Assembly: GCA_026705925.1 (NCBI GenBank)
Contig: JAPOZT010000007.1
Coordinates: 1 to 64,000, forward strand
DNA: 64,000 nt
Source: Gemmatimonadota bacterium
GTDB lineage: Bacteria; JAAXHH01
Direction: 5' to 3'
The translations under genes and the position numbers were made by a program. The notes beneath the pieces are model-generated. The model made no database searches. It was not told the DNA's origin and saw only the letters and a program-made list of their open reading frames with translations. Positions within the stretch are counted from its first letter, which is position 1, and the number at the start of each line of letters is the position of its first letter. Below, piece by piece: positions 1-8,800 of the stretch.

Positions 1-366
1 CTGCAGGCTTTCCATCCTGCGCACCAGGGCCGAAAACTGGCGGTCGCTTTCCGTGATGCGCGTGGTAAGGACCTGCAACTGGCTTTCGAGGGCGCCGACC
101 CGCTGCCCCATGTCCGCCCGCATGCGCAGCAACTCGTCCGTCTGGTAACGTACGAGGGCTTCCAGGCGCACGATGTGCACTTTCAGGGAGTCTATGTCCT
201 CCTGAAGTGCGACCTCCTCGCGCATGACCTGCATCTGGGCCCGCAGATGCGTCGTGTCGGTCTTCAGGTTGGTCAGGTCGGACTGGACGCCGCATGCGCC
301 GGAAACGACCAGGACGAAGATCGCCGGCAACAGGCGGAGTCCGCGGCTGTGGGATTTCAGGTTCAT
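1..366 (-). CDS. Coiled-coil envelope protein, YbgF/CpoB-like, 3' end outside window
   Basis: Starts with ATG at 366, overlapping the tolB stop by four bases (ATGA), so it is the next gene of the tol operon; the reading frame runs off the window edge. The visible 122 residues begin with a basic stretch, a hydrophobic segment and Cys25 preceded by VSGA, an imperfect lipobox, so the protein is either a lipoprotein or a secreted protein. The rest is rich in Leu, Glu, Gln and Arg in a heptad-like pattern, predicted coiled coil. In Proteobacteria tolB is followed by pal and then cpoB (ybgF), and CpoB has an N-terminal coiled coil before TPR repeats. I therefore favour CpoB-like, but Pal with a long coiled-coil linker cannot be excluded because the C-terminal domain is missing. 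Confidence 0.6.
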   Translation of the reverse strand, partial: MNLKSHSRGLRLLPAIFVLVVSGACGVQSDLTNLKTDTTHLRAQMQVMREEVALQEDIDSLKVHIVRLEALVRYQTDELLRMRADMGQRVGALESQLQVLTTRITESDRQFSALVRRMESLQ

Positions 367-1784
367 TCGGGTCTGGGTCCCCAACTGGGCTGCCGGTTGT
401 TGCCTTCCGTGATGACGGGTTGGACGTCGCCTCCGTTCCAGGACATCCGGTAGATCTGGTACGCTCCGCTGCGGGCGCGGTCGGAACTGAAGAGAATGTG
501 CAGTCCGTCCGGGGACCAGGTCGGGTTCACGTTGTCTCCTTCCGGCCCGCGGACACCCGTGAGTTTCACCAGGTTGCTGCCGTTGACGTCGCAGGTGTAG
601 ATATTGAAGACCCGCCGGGATCCTCCCCGCCTCCCCGTTGCCAGATCACCGCCCACGAAGGCGATGCGGTCGCCCCGGGGCGACCACGCCGGCGATCCGT
701 TGTAACCGCCCTCGAAGGTGATGCGATGGTCGTTCGAGCCATCTATATTGATAACGTACAGGTGCTTCTGTGTCAATCGGTCCGACATGTACACCACCTG
801 GTCGCCCCGCGGTGACCAGGACGGTGAAACGTTGATCCCGTATCCGGTGGCCAGCGGTACCAGCCGGCTCCCGTCCAGCGTGCTGATGTGAAGCCTGGAA
901 ACCCCTTCCGTGACCAGGCTCAGGATCAGGTGGCGGCCGGCCGGCGACCAGCGCGGCGAAAGCACCGTTCTCCCGCCGAAAGTTACCTTGCTGGTCTCCC
1001 CGCTCTGCAGGTCGAGGATATACAGTTCATGGGGGCCGTCCCGGTACGAGGTGTAGGCGATCCTGGTGCCGTCCGGCGACCAGTTCGGCGAGTATTTCCG
1101 TGCGCCGTCCCGGGTCAGCTGGCGGACGTTGAACCCGTCGTAATCCGATATGTACAGTTCCGGGGCGCCGCTGCGCTGGGAAATGAACACGACACGGGTC
1201 TGGGCGGTGCCCCGGTCCCCGGTCAGCTGGAACACGATGTCGTCGGCCATGAGATGCACGATTCGTCTCAGGGTCAGGTCGAAGGCGGCGTACCCCTTTT
1301 CCATGATCGTCCGCCGGGTGCCCAGGTCGGTGAGACGCACGGAGATCTCCACCCGGGACCCCGATACTTCGTACGTCCCCGACACCATGACCTGCACGGA
1401 CAACTTGCGCAGCAGCTCGAGGTCCACTTCGCCGGCGGCGTCCATGAACACGTAGGTGGTGTCGCCTGCGTCGCCCGTCAGCACCGGGGAGCCATCGTCC
1501 GCTCCGACCCGGGCCGGGATGGAAAGGTCCCGCACGGCGAACACGCCGGAGAAGGACAGGTCCCGCATGAGCACCTGGTTGACGGTGTCCTGCACGGCGG
1601 CGTCGAAGACCGCCCCATCCCTGGGGACAAAGGGCTTGAAGGCGATCGGTATGCGGGGGGAGACGCGGGCCTGCACGCTGAGATTGACCTCGTCCTGACC
1701 CGAAGCGGACTGTACGCCGAGCAGGGGCAGGACGCAGGCCGCCAGCAGGATCCTCAACGGCCAGGCACACAAGTGTTTTCTCAT
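363..1784 (-). CDS. tolB: Tol-Pal system beta-propeller protein TolB
   Basis: Periplasmic TolB, the propeller subunit that links the inner-membrane Tol complex with Pal during outer-membrane constriction. The frame is open to 1814, but ATG 1784 is preferred: it is preceded by GGAAAG about eight bases upstream and gives a clean signal peptide (basic MRKH start, hydrophobic core, SASGQ cleavage region). The protein is 473 residues, somewhat longer than E. coli TolB (430). The first 140 residues after the signal form the TolB N-terminal domain; from about residue 200 there are repeated PD40/WD40-like blades with motifs such as SPNWSPDGTRIAY, SPRWSPAGRHL and NPTWSPDGLHI. It sits downstream of exbB, exbD and tonB/tolA in the same direction, which matches the tol operon order. 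The assignment is secure. Confidence 0.93.
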   Translation of the reverse strand: MRKHLCAWPLRILLAACVLPLLGVQSASGQDEVNLSVQARVSPRIPIAFKPFVPRDGAVFDAAVQDTVNQVLMRDLSFSGVFAVRDLSIPARVGADDGSPVLTGDAGDTTYVFMDAAGEVDLELLRKLSVQVMVSGTYEVSGSRVEISVRLTDLGTRRTIMEKGYAAFDLTLRRIVHLMADDIVFQLTGDRGTAQTRVVFISQRSGAPELYISDYDGFNVRQLTRDGARKYSPNWSPDGTRIAYTSYRDGPHELYILDLQSGETSKVTFGGRTVLSPRWSPAGRHLILSLVTEGVSRLHISTLDGSRLVPLATGYGINVSPSWSPRGDQVVYMSDRLTQKHLYVINIDGSNDHRITFEGGYNGSPAWSPRGDRIAFVGGDLATGRRGGSRRVFNIYTCDVNGSNLVKLTGVRGPEGDNVNPTWSPDGLHILFSSDRARSGAYQIYRMSWNGGDVQPVITEGNNRQPSWGPRPE

Positions 1785-1852
1785 TTCAGGCTTTCCAAGC
1801 TGTAATGCGATCATGGTCCCGGGTCAGGGTACCGCGCGCGTTCGTTGCGGTT

Positions 1853-2476
1853 TCACAACGTGTACTGGAAGGCGAAGTGCACACCCAGGTAGGACTTCCT
1901 GTAGCCTTCCGGAAGCGGCGGCAGCGGATCGGCTGCGTTCAGCGCCCGTCGCGCCGCCAGGTCGAAGACCGCGTTGGAGGACGAACGCTCCATGACGACG
2001 CCGGTAATCCGGCCGGACCGTACCACGCGGAAATAGATGACCGTCTCGAGTCGGGTTACGCCGAGCATCCTGGGTACGTTGAAATGCTGCTGGATCTTCC
2101 GCTGCATCATGCCAAGGTAGTACGGGTACTCGAAGTTCCGCTCGTCCAGGCGGATCTCCGGGGAATCGGTCTCGAAGGTCTGCGGCGCTTCAGGTAGGGG
2201 GTCCGGTTCTTCGGAGACCAGGCGCGGCGTCCGTTCCAGCGCCAGGGCCGCCTCCTCCTGCGGCGCGGCGGCCTCCTTCTTCGAGACGACTTCGTAGGAC
2301 TCGTCGATCGGGGGAGGGCGTGGAACCGGCGGGCTTTCGTTCAGCGTCACGAGGTCGACCCGGTAGACCTGCTGGTCCAGCGAAGACGCCGGCGCGGACC
2401 ACCAGGTGTTCAATCCGATCAACCCGGCAATCACCGTGATATGCAGGAATCCGGAAGCCCAGATCATGCGTGCCAT
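1853..2476 (-). CDS. TonB/TolA-family energy transducer
   Basis: A 207-residue protein with one N-terminal membrane anchor (about residues 5-25), a Pro/Glu-rich periplasmic linker, and a C-terminal TonB-type domain. The linker has PPVPRPPPID followed by a charged stretch rich in Glu, which is typical of TonB/TolA spacers. The last 90 residues carry the fold signature of a TonB C-terminal domain, with a YYLGMMQRKIQQHF segment, VIYFRVVRSGRI and a final FQYTL. The start overlaps the exbD stop by one base (TAATG), so the two are translationally coupled. Because tolB follows, it probably acts as TolA in the Tol complex. It may also energise the two TonB-dependent receptors encoded nearby, since no separate TonB is seen in the window; that part is inference. 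Confidence 0.85.
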   Translation of the reverse strand: MARMIWASGFLHITVIAGLIGLNTWWSAPASSLDQQVYRVDLVTLNESPPVPRPPPIDESYEVVSKKEAAAPQEEAALALERTPRLVSEEPDPLPEAPQTFETDSPEIRLDERNFEYPYYLGMMQRKIQQHFNVPRMLGVTRLETVIYFRVVRSGRITGVVMERSSSNAVFDLAARRALNAADPLPPLPEGYRKSYLGVHFAFQYTL

Positions 2477-2895
2477 TATCGTGAAGGCCTCAGACTGGTC
2501 GCCAGGCCAATCTGCGTTACGCCGTGCTGCTTGAGTTTGTCCAGCACGCCGATGACGGCGCCGTAGGGTACCTCTTCGTCTCCGCGGATAAACACCGGCT
2601 TATCCTGCTGATCCTCGAAAATCTCCCCGAACACCCCGTCGAACTGGGCGATCGAGAGCAGCCGGTCTTCGAGGTAAAGCGATCCTTCGCTCGTTATCGT
2701 GATGACGAGGCCCTCACCGAGATCCGGCGCGGCCGCGCTCGCCCTGGGCAGATCCACCTGGACGCCACTCTGGATCATCGGCGTGGTAATCATGAAGATG
2801 ATCAGGAGCACGGTCATGACGTCGACCAGCGCCGTGACCCTGATTTCCGAGAGGACACGGGGCGAACCCGCGCTATTGAAATCAAAGGAATTCAT
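2476..2895 (-). CDS. ExbD/TolR family biopolymer transport protein
   Basis: A 139-residue ExbD/TolR protein: a short cytoplasmic N-terminus, one transmembrane helix at about residues 20-42 (VTALVDVMTVLLIIFMITTPM), and a periplasmic domain. The Asp in the LVDVMTVLLIIF segment is the family's conserved proton-conducting residue. The periplasmic part shows the usual pattern of a strand pair and a helix ending near LDKLKQHGVTQIGLAT. It overlaps the exbB stop by four bases (ATGA) and the next gene by one base. With ExbB/TolQ it forms the proton-driven motor of the Tol or Ton system. The context with tolB favours TolR. Confidence 0.92.
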   Translation of the reverse strand: MNSFDFNSAGSPRVLSEIRVTALVDVMTVLLIIFMITTPMIQSGVQVDLPRASAAAPDLGEGLVITITSEGSLYLEDRLLSIAQFDGVFGEIFEDQQDKPVFIRGDEEVPYGAVIGVLDKLKQHGVTQIGLATSLRPSR

Positions 2896-3638
2896 GGCCT
2901 ACCCGCGATGGTCCGCAGCTGGAGGATGTTCAGGACCGCGGTGGCCAGGTCCTCGAGTTCGAGGCCCAGCACCCGCGACCGCTGCACGAAGTAGTTATAT
3001 GCCACCATGGCCGGTATCGCCACGGCCAGGCCGGCGATCGTCGTAATCAGGGCTTCCGCGATCCCGGGCGCCACGACGACGATGTTGGTGGAACCCTGGG
3101 TACTGATGTCCAGAAAGGCGGTCATGACGCCCCACACCGTTCCGAACAGACCGAGAAACGGGCACACGCTACCGGCAGTGGCCAGCAGGGGAAGCCGTTG
3201 CTCGAACCGGGCCAGTTCCCGGTGGGCGGCCAGCCGCAGGTCGCGGTAGACGGATTCCACCAGGTCCTGGTCGACTACCATTGGCCGGCCCGTCAGATCC
3301 GCCTGGTCCGCCTGGTCCGCCTGGTCGGCGCTGCCGGCCGCACTGCCGGTCGGAAGCGGAAAGGCCGGCGCGTGCTTCTCGTATACCTCGCGATACACCG
3401 CGGCGGCGGGACTGTGCGGCCACCTCGAGGCGGCGGTATAAACCTGGTTGTAGTTGCGCTCCGACCGGAAGAACGCGAGGAATTCGCCCGACTGCGCCTG
3501 GGCCCGGCGGAAGTACCGCCAGCGCTCCGCCATGATCGCCCAGGAAACGATGGAGAATACCAACAGAACGGCTATGACGGTCTTGGCGACGGCGCCCGAA
3601 TCCAGAATCAGATCCAGAATACTGATTTCGGATGACAA
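2892..3638 (-). CDS. TolQ/ExbB proton channel family protein with a DQA repeat insert
   Basis: A 248-residue MotA/TolQ/ExbB family protein with three transmembrane helices (about 18-38, 150-175 and 195-220) and the family signature PFLGLFGTVWGVMTAF. It forms the inner-membrane motor with ExbD/TolR. The start is TTG at 3638; no ATG or GTG suits the frame, and an AGGA lies about 12 bases upstream, so the exact start is uncertain. A low-complexity insert reading SADQADQADQADL lies in the predicted cytoplasmic loop near residue 105, encoded by three copies of a 9-bp repeat at 3301-3327. Most TolQ proteins lack this. It heads the tol-like operon; a TTGACA box lies upstream at 3714-3719 but with only a poor -10. 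Confidence 0.9.
   Translation of the reverse strand: MSSEISILDLILDSGAVAKTVIAVLLVFSIVSWAIMAERWRYFRRAQAQSGEFLAFFRSERNYNQVYTAASRWPHSPAAAVYREVYEKHAPAFPLPTGSAAGSADQADQADQADLTGRPMVVDQDLVESVYRDLRLAAHRELARFEQRLPLLATAGSVCPFLGLFGTVWGVMTAFLDISTQGSTNIVVVAPGIAEALITTIAGLAVAIPAMVAYNYFVQRSRVLGLELEDLATAVLNILQLRTIAGRP
3301..3327 (-). repeat. 9-bp tandem repeat, 3 copies, coding for Ala-Asp-Gln
   Basis: Three copies of gcctggtcc (the last ending in g), in frame within the TolQ/ExbB gene. The same 9-mer occurs eight times in the sulfatase gene at 38742-38813, and a 7/9-identical version forms an intergenic array at 56842-56913. Confidence 0.9.
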
Positions 3639-3749
3639 TGTGCGTTCAAGTCCTTTCGACAGATCTCATGGTCCGTTACCCGCGGCTTGAAAGTTGGATC
3701 ACGGAAGCGTGCGTGTCAAGCACTACAGGACGCAGGATCCTGTCGATCC

Positions 3750-4724
3750 CTACCCCCATATCAGCGCAACTTCGACGGCCAGATCAGGATGGCCGTCGAT
3801 CAGTTCGAGGGCTTCGGCGGCGCGATGGGCGGGGAACACGTGGGTCAGCAGGGGACGCAGCCTGACGGCGCCGATGCCCACGAGTTTCAGTCCCCGGTCC
3901 ACCAGGTGGGGGGTTTCGAAAGGTTGTTCCCGGCCCATGATAAGCTGCAGGGATCGCTCCGACCATTCCCCCAAGTCGATGGATACGGAGTGGGCATCGG
4001 CTTTCAGGACGACGAGCTTGCCGCCCGGCCGCAGCACCGCCGCGCACTGGGCAAAGGACGTCTGGTTGCCGGCGCATTCGAGGCAGACGTCTACACCCTG
4101 GCCGCCGGTCCGGTCCATGACACGACGGTAAACGTCCTCCGTGGAGGCATTGATCAGGGTGTCCGCGCCGGTATCCGCCGCCCGCTGCAGGCGTTTCGCG
4201 TGAAGGTCCGACGTGATCACGGCCGCTGCGTCCGATATGGAGGCCACCTGCGTACCCAGCAACCCGGTGGTCCCCGCGCCGCTGACGAAAACGGTTCTGC
4301 CCTTCGCCCCTGCCCGTTCCATGCCCTTCAGTATCGTAGGCATCAGGCCGGCGATGGCGCCTTCTTCGTAACTGACGCCTTGCGGCAACTTTACGACCTG
4401 GTTCGCAGGCACGCTGCGGTATTCCGAAAAGCCGCCTTCGGCATGGCAGACAACGACCCGGTCGCCCCGACCGAGCGAGTCCATGTGCCGGCCAGGCGAA
4501 TCCACAAGCCGGCCAATGGACTCGATGACGCCCGTGAAACTCCGGCTGATGGCCCCGAGGGCGCCGTTGGCGGCCGATGAGGGACCGGCGCCGCCATCGG
4601 CGTTACCCCGGCGCGACAGCACGCATGCCCGGACCTTGACCAGTACGTCCTCGTCGTTGCAGGCCGGTACGGGCCCGCTGGATACCTCGGGATTGCCCTC
4701 CGCATCCAGCGTCAGTGTTTGCAT
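3750..4724 (-). CDS. Medium-chain dehydrogenase/reductase (zinc-type alcohol dehydrogenase-like)
   Basis: A 324-residue MDR-superfamily oxidoreductase. The N-terminal GroES-like half (residues about 20-130) includes GDRVVVCHAEGGFSEY and VVKLPQGVSYEEGA; the C-terminal Rossmann half has the nucleotide-binding motif SGAGTTGLLGTQ, then ITSDLHAKRL, and GGQGVDVCLECAG. The residues normally binding catalytic zinc (Cys near position 40, His-Glu near 65) are not evident, and the N-terminal half is short, so it may be a zinc-independent or divergent member. ATG 4724 has GAGG six bases upstream. It lies alone between the tol operon and a ferredoxin reductase gene on the same strand. The substrate cannot be told from the sequence. 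Confidence 0.8.
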   Translation of the reverse strand: MQTLTLDAEGNPEVSSGPVPACNDEDVLVKVRACVLSRRGNADGGAGPSSAANGALGAISRSFTGVIESIGRLVDSPGRHMDSLGRGDRVVVCHAEGGFSEYRSVPANQVVKLPQGVSYEEGAIAGLMPTILKGMERAGAKGRTVFVSGAGTTGLLGTQVASISDAAAVITSDLHAKRLQRAADTGADTLINASTEDVYRRVMDRTGGQGVDVCLECAGNQTSFAQCAAVLRPGGKLVVLKADAHSVSIDLGEWSERSLQLIMGREQPFETPHLVDRGLKLVGIGAVRLRPLLTHVFPAHRAAEALELIDGHPDLAVEVALIWG

Positions 4725-4785
4725 GGCGGCCTCTTCGCTTTAATGGATGCAACCCGCCTCCGGCCCAGGCGGACCGGACCGTGGA

Positions 4786-5718
4786 CTACCAGTATTCCTC
4801 GAAGTGAATGTTGCCCTTGTCCCTGCGATGATCCGCCTTGAATCCACGGGATTCGAGCAGCTCCACCATGCCGGTGGGCGAGGGGTACGACTTGTCGCCC
4901 TCCCTGGTATAGTTGGGCACGCCGATCATGTCGGGGTTTCCGCAGATGTACACGTGGGTTCTTTCAGGATCCAGCACGATACCGGTGTGCTCCTCCAGTT
5001 CCCCGGTCCTTACCAGATCCTGTATATACACCTTGCGGTTGAGGTTGTGGGCTTCCCGGGTGGTCAGCGTGATGTAATGGTAGTTCGGATGCAGGGGCGC
5101 AAGGCGCTCGTTGGTGGACTGGTAACCCAGGTCCCGGGCGTACCGCACGCAGACCACCGAAATGATCTCCGGCTCGTGGCCATTGCGCATCAGTTCGGCG
5201 ATCATGCAGTTGTGGGGCGCCTCGCCGGTGCCGGTCGCGGCGAAGATGACCTGATCGTCCGGACCGACGTGTTCCAGGGTGTAATGGCCGGTCACCTTCG
5301 GCCCCATCCAGAGCCGGTCGCCTTCCTTCAGCATCCACAACCTCGGCGTGAGGGAAGGGTCCTGGCCTTCTTCGCCGTCGCGGGCCACGAGCGTGATGTA
5401 GAACTCGTAGTAGTCCATGTCCGCCGGATCCATCAATTGGCGGGGATCGTCCTCATACATGGGAAAAGACATGGAGTAGGCGCGGCGGACGAGTTTCGTC
5501 TTGAGGTTCTCGTTGACGTCCTCGTTGTGTTCGGGATCGTTGGTGGGTTCCCAGTCGCCCAGGCCGAGTGTAGTGTATTGACCGGGCTTGTACGGCGGAA
5601 GTTCATCGTCCGGTTTCACCCGGATGATCCAGAGTTCGGGGTTCAGTTCATGGATTTCGGTCAGCGTGGCGTTATAGTGTTGCTCCCTTAAGGCCCTGAT
5701 CTCTTCTGATGTAAGCAT
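4786..5718 (-). CDS. Ferredoxin--NADP(+) reductase (FAD-dependent)
   Basis: A 310-residue plant-type ferredoxin/flavodoxin-NADP reductase that moves electrons between NADPH and ferredoxin. The FAD domain has PYKPGQYTTLGLG and the RRAYSMSFP motif (RxYS type, FAD binding); the NADP domain has VIFAATGTGEAPHNCMI, where GTGxAP contacts the pyrophosphate, and THVYICGNPDMI. The chain ends in EEYW, an aromatic C-terminus as in bacterial and plastid FNRs. It is longer than E. coli Fpr (248 residues) because of extra sequence before the RAYS motif and between the domains. The frame is open to 5760, but ATG 5718 has AGG at a spacing of five and gives the usual N-terminus. No ferredoxin gene is adjacent. 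Confidence 0.85.
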   Translation of the reverse strand: MLTSEEIRALREQHYNATLTEIHELNPELWIIRVKPDDELPPYKPGQYTTLGLGDWEPTNDPEHNEDVNENLKTKLVRRAYSMSFPMYEDDPRQLMDPADMDYYEFYITLVARDGEEGQDPSLTPRLWMLKEGDRLWMGPKVTGHYTLEHVGPDDQVIFAATGTGEAPHNCMIAELMRNGHEPEIISVVCVRYARDLGYQSTNERLAPLHPNYHYITLTTREAHNLNRKVYIQDLVRTGELEEHTGIVLDPERTHVYICGNPDMIGVPNYTREGDKSYPSPTGMVELLESRGFKADHRRDKGNIHFEEYW

Positions 5719-5803
5719 GTATACCTGCCGTATCTCCGCGTCCAGGCAAAGGTGAACCAACGAGGGATAAACCGGCCGGTCGGCCGGTAACTCGAGGAGC
5801 GCC

Positions 5804-8800
5804 TTAGAAATCGGCTCCGATCGTGAAGAAGAACTGGGTGTCGTTCAGCGCATTCCTCAGCCGGTACGAACGCGTGCCCGGGAACTCGGACTCAAGTCCC
5901 CGGGGTACGTTGTCCAGGTTTTCGTTGTTGTACCATTCAGGCCGCCTTCCCAGGTCGAATTGACGGGCGATATCGAACTTCAGGATCAGGAAGCCGATAC
6001 GCGAGCGCATACCGATGCCATACCCCACCGCGATCGGCCCGCCCGACAGCTCTTCCATCGTGCGCGGCCCCAGGCCGTTGTCCCGCACCAGGGTGCCGTC
6101 GACGAACTGACCCACGTTGGGATATCCGGCGTACTGGTTGGCCTGGGTTGAACTGGTGGTCTGGTTCCAGGCGGCGCCCGCGTCCACGAACAGCGAACCG
6201 CGGATTTGCTGGAAGGCCAGCGGCAGCGGCCAGCCAAGGGCGAGGACCTCGATCAGAGGAAACCGGAACTCGGCGTTGACCAGCGCGACCTTGCTCCCCC
6301 AGACGGACCAGTGGTCCGCCCCGCGGAAGTTGAAGGGACCGCCGAAAGGATACAGTTCCTGGTCCCGCCCGTCGCTGCTCAGTCCGTACAGGCGGAAGGC
6401 GAAGGCGTAACGCTGCAGGACGTTGTAGTAGACGCGGTAATCCGCGATGACCCGCGTGAACTGCAGTTCACCGAACGTCGGCGTCACTTCGACACGGCCG
6501 CGGGCGCCGGCGATCGGGCCGGTTGGTCCGTACAGCGTGTGATCCGTGACCAGGGCGGCGGTGGGCTGGATGAAGTTGACGCTTCCCAGGCTTCCGCGCC
6601 TGTTCCGCCGGATGCCGAAGTAATTGAAACTGATGTCCACCAGTTCACGGGAACGGTTGACGCCCTGGATCCCCAGTTCGAACCGGTTGAACTTGCTGAA
6701 AGGACGGCTCAGGTAGAACTGGACGCCGCGGTTGATCTGGGTCGTCACCTGGGAAATCCAGGGACTCTGGTAGGCGCGGAACAGGTCGTAACTGTACTGG
6801 AATGCCGCCACGCTCCAGTTGATGCGCCGCGTCAGATTGGTGTACTGAAGCAACAGGTTCGCGTCCGTCAGGGATCCGAAAACGTTGGCGCCGACAAGAA
6901 TCTTGTGGTTGTTCAGTATGTCGCTGAAGGAAAGGACGGAACTGCCCACGAGTCCCACGTGCGTGGAGTACCCGGCGTTCCCCCCCAGGTAGTCCAGCCC
7001 GAAACGGGGGGAGTATTTCCTCTTCTTGAACGTGCCGTCGGTCCAGGCGGTCGTATCCGGCAACTCACCCCCCGGACCGATACCTCCGGCTAAGGGACCG
7101 AAGGGGAACTGCGGTGTCTCCAGGAGGCCGGAACCCGACGACGCTTCAGGCATCTCCCCGGGCACGGCCGACTCCGCGGCGGACGTCGTGTCCGGCGGCG
7201 TGGTAAGCACAGTCTGGATCGTGGTCACCTTTTCCCGATCCGGGGTCCTGGTCGGTTGTTCCGTCTCGGACGCGGTGTCCGGCGAGGTGGACGGTGCGGC
7301 GTCCTCCGTCGCTACCGGCGAAGTTCCTTCCGCGACCTCGGTGGCCGATTCTTCCGAGGATCCCTCCGCGTCCCCGGTCGCCGTTCCTTCCGATGCCCCC
7401 TCCGCGTCTCCGGAGGCCGTTTCTTCCGAAGATCCCTCCATGTCCCCTGAGGTGAGGGGTTCATCCGGAGGTTCGGTTCTCAGTGGCGGCGCCAGTTGCT
7501 GTGCATCGGGCGACGCACCGGGCCTCGCCGCCTTTTCGTGGTCGTAGGGCTCCTTCATCAACGACACCGGGTCGCTGATGGAAAACAGGTCGAATCCCCC
7601 CCAGGACAGGGCGGAGAAGATCATGCGGTCCGACTTCTGCGCCCAGCTTATGGCGGGTCCTGCGGCCGTTACGTTGGTCACCCCGGTCAGTACGTTGGTA
7701 ATCTGGTAGGTCTCGCCGTTTTCCATGTCCCGGATGAAAATGTTCGACACGCCTGTGCGATTGGAAATGAACGCGATTTTGCTGCCGTCCGCCGACCACT
7801 GCGGCGAAATGCTCTTGCCGATCTGGTCCGGGATCTTCTCGACCTCGCCCGTGTCCAGATCATACAGCGCCAGTTGCTGGTATCCGAAGGTAAGCGTCCG
7901 GAAATTGGTCACGTCGCCCCGGTCCGTGGAAAAGGCGATCGTCTTGCCGTCCGGCGACCATACGGGGTCCCGGTCCGTGTACCGGTCCCGGGTGAGGGCC
8001 GTCAGGTTCCCGCCCGTGGCATCCACCACGTACAGGTCGGACTGCCCTCCCTGGAGACCGACGAAGACCAGCTTGGTGCCGTCCGGCGACCAGCTTGGCG
8101 ACGTGGCGCCGTCGAGATTGACCTTGATGCGCCGGATCACCTTTTTCCTTCTGACGTCCATGATATACAGGGCGTCCCGCGCACCGACCTTGGCCGGGAA
8201 GGCAATGTACTGCTCATCGGGCGACCAGGATATGGACGTGGAAAAGAACCGGAGGGACTCGAAATCGGCCGAGCGCTCGCCTTCGACCAGCTTGGAAATG
8301 ACCTCGCCGTTGATGGCGGAGGCCAGGTAGATATCGTTGTACAGGCTTTTGTTGGAAATAAAAACCAGCTTGTCGCCCCGCGGCGAAATCGCCGGGGCGA
8401 GGTGCAGACCCGCCCTTGATTCACGGACGTCGGTCAGCTGCCGGGCGAAGGCCTGCGGCTTTTCGTAGTCCTCGATCTGCGGCAGGTAGGTCTTGCGCAC
8501 GTGCTCGTTCCACTCGTCGGACAGCTTCTCGATGTCCTTGCCGATGGACGAGCGGAAGGCTTCGTTCACGTTTCGCATGCGGGCCGTCTTGCGGAGTATC
8601 TCGCCGATCTTCCGATCCCCGTACCGGTCGCCGATGTAGGCGAACAGCGCCTGGCCGAACCGGTAGACGCCGAAACTGTAGTCCATGGCGGGGATGGACG
8701 GCGGAAGATAGCCCTGCAGCGCCGCGTCGCGCAGCCACATGTGGGTATAGGCGTCGATGCGGCCCAGGGACAGGTATTCGGCCATGCCCTCCATGAACCA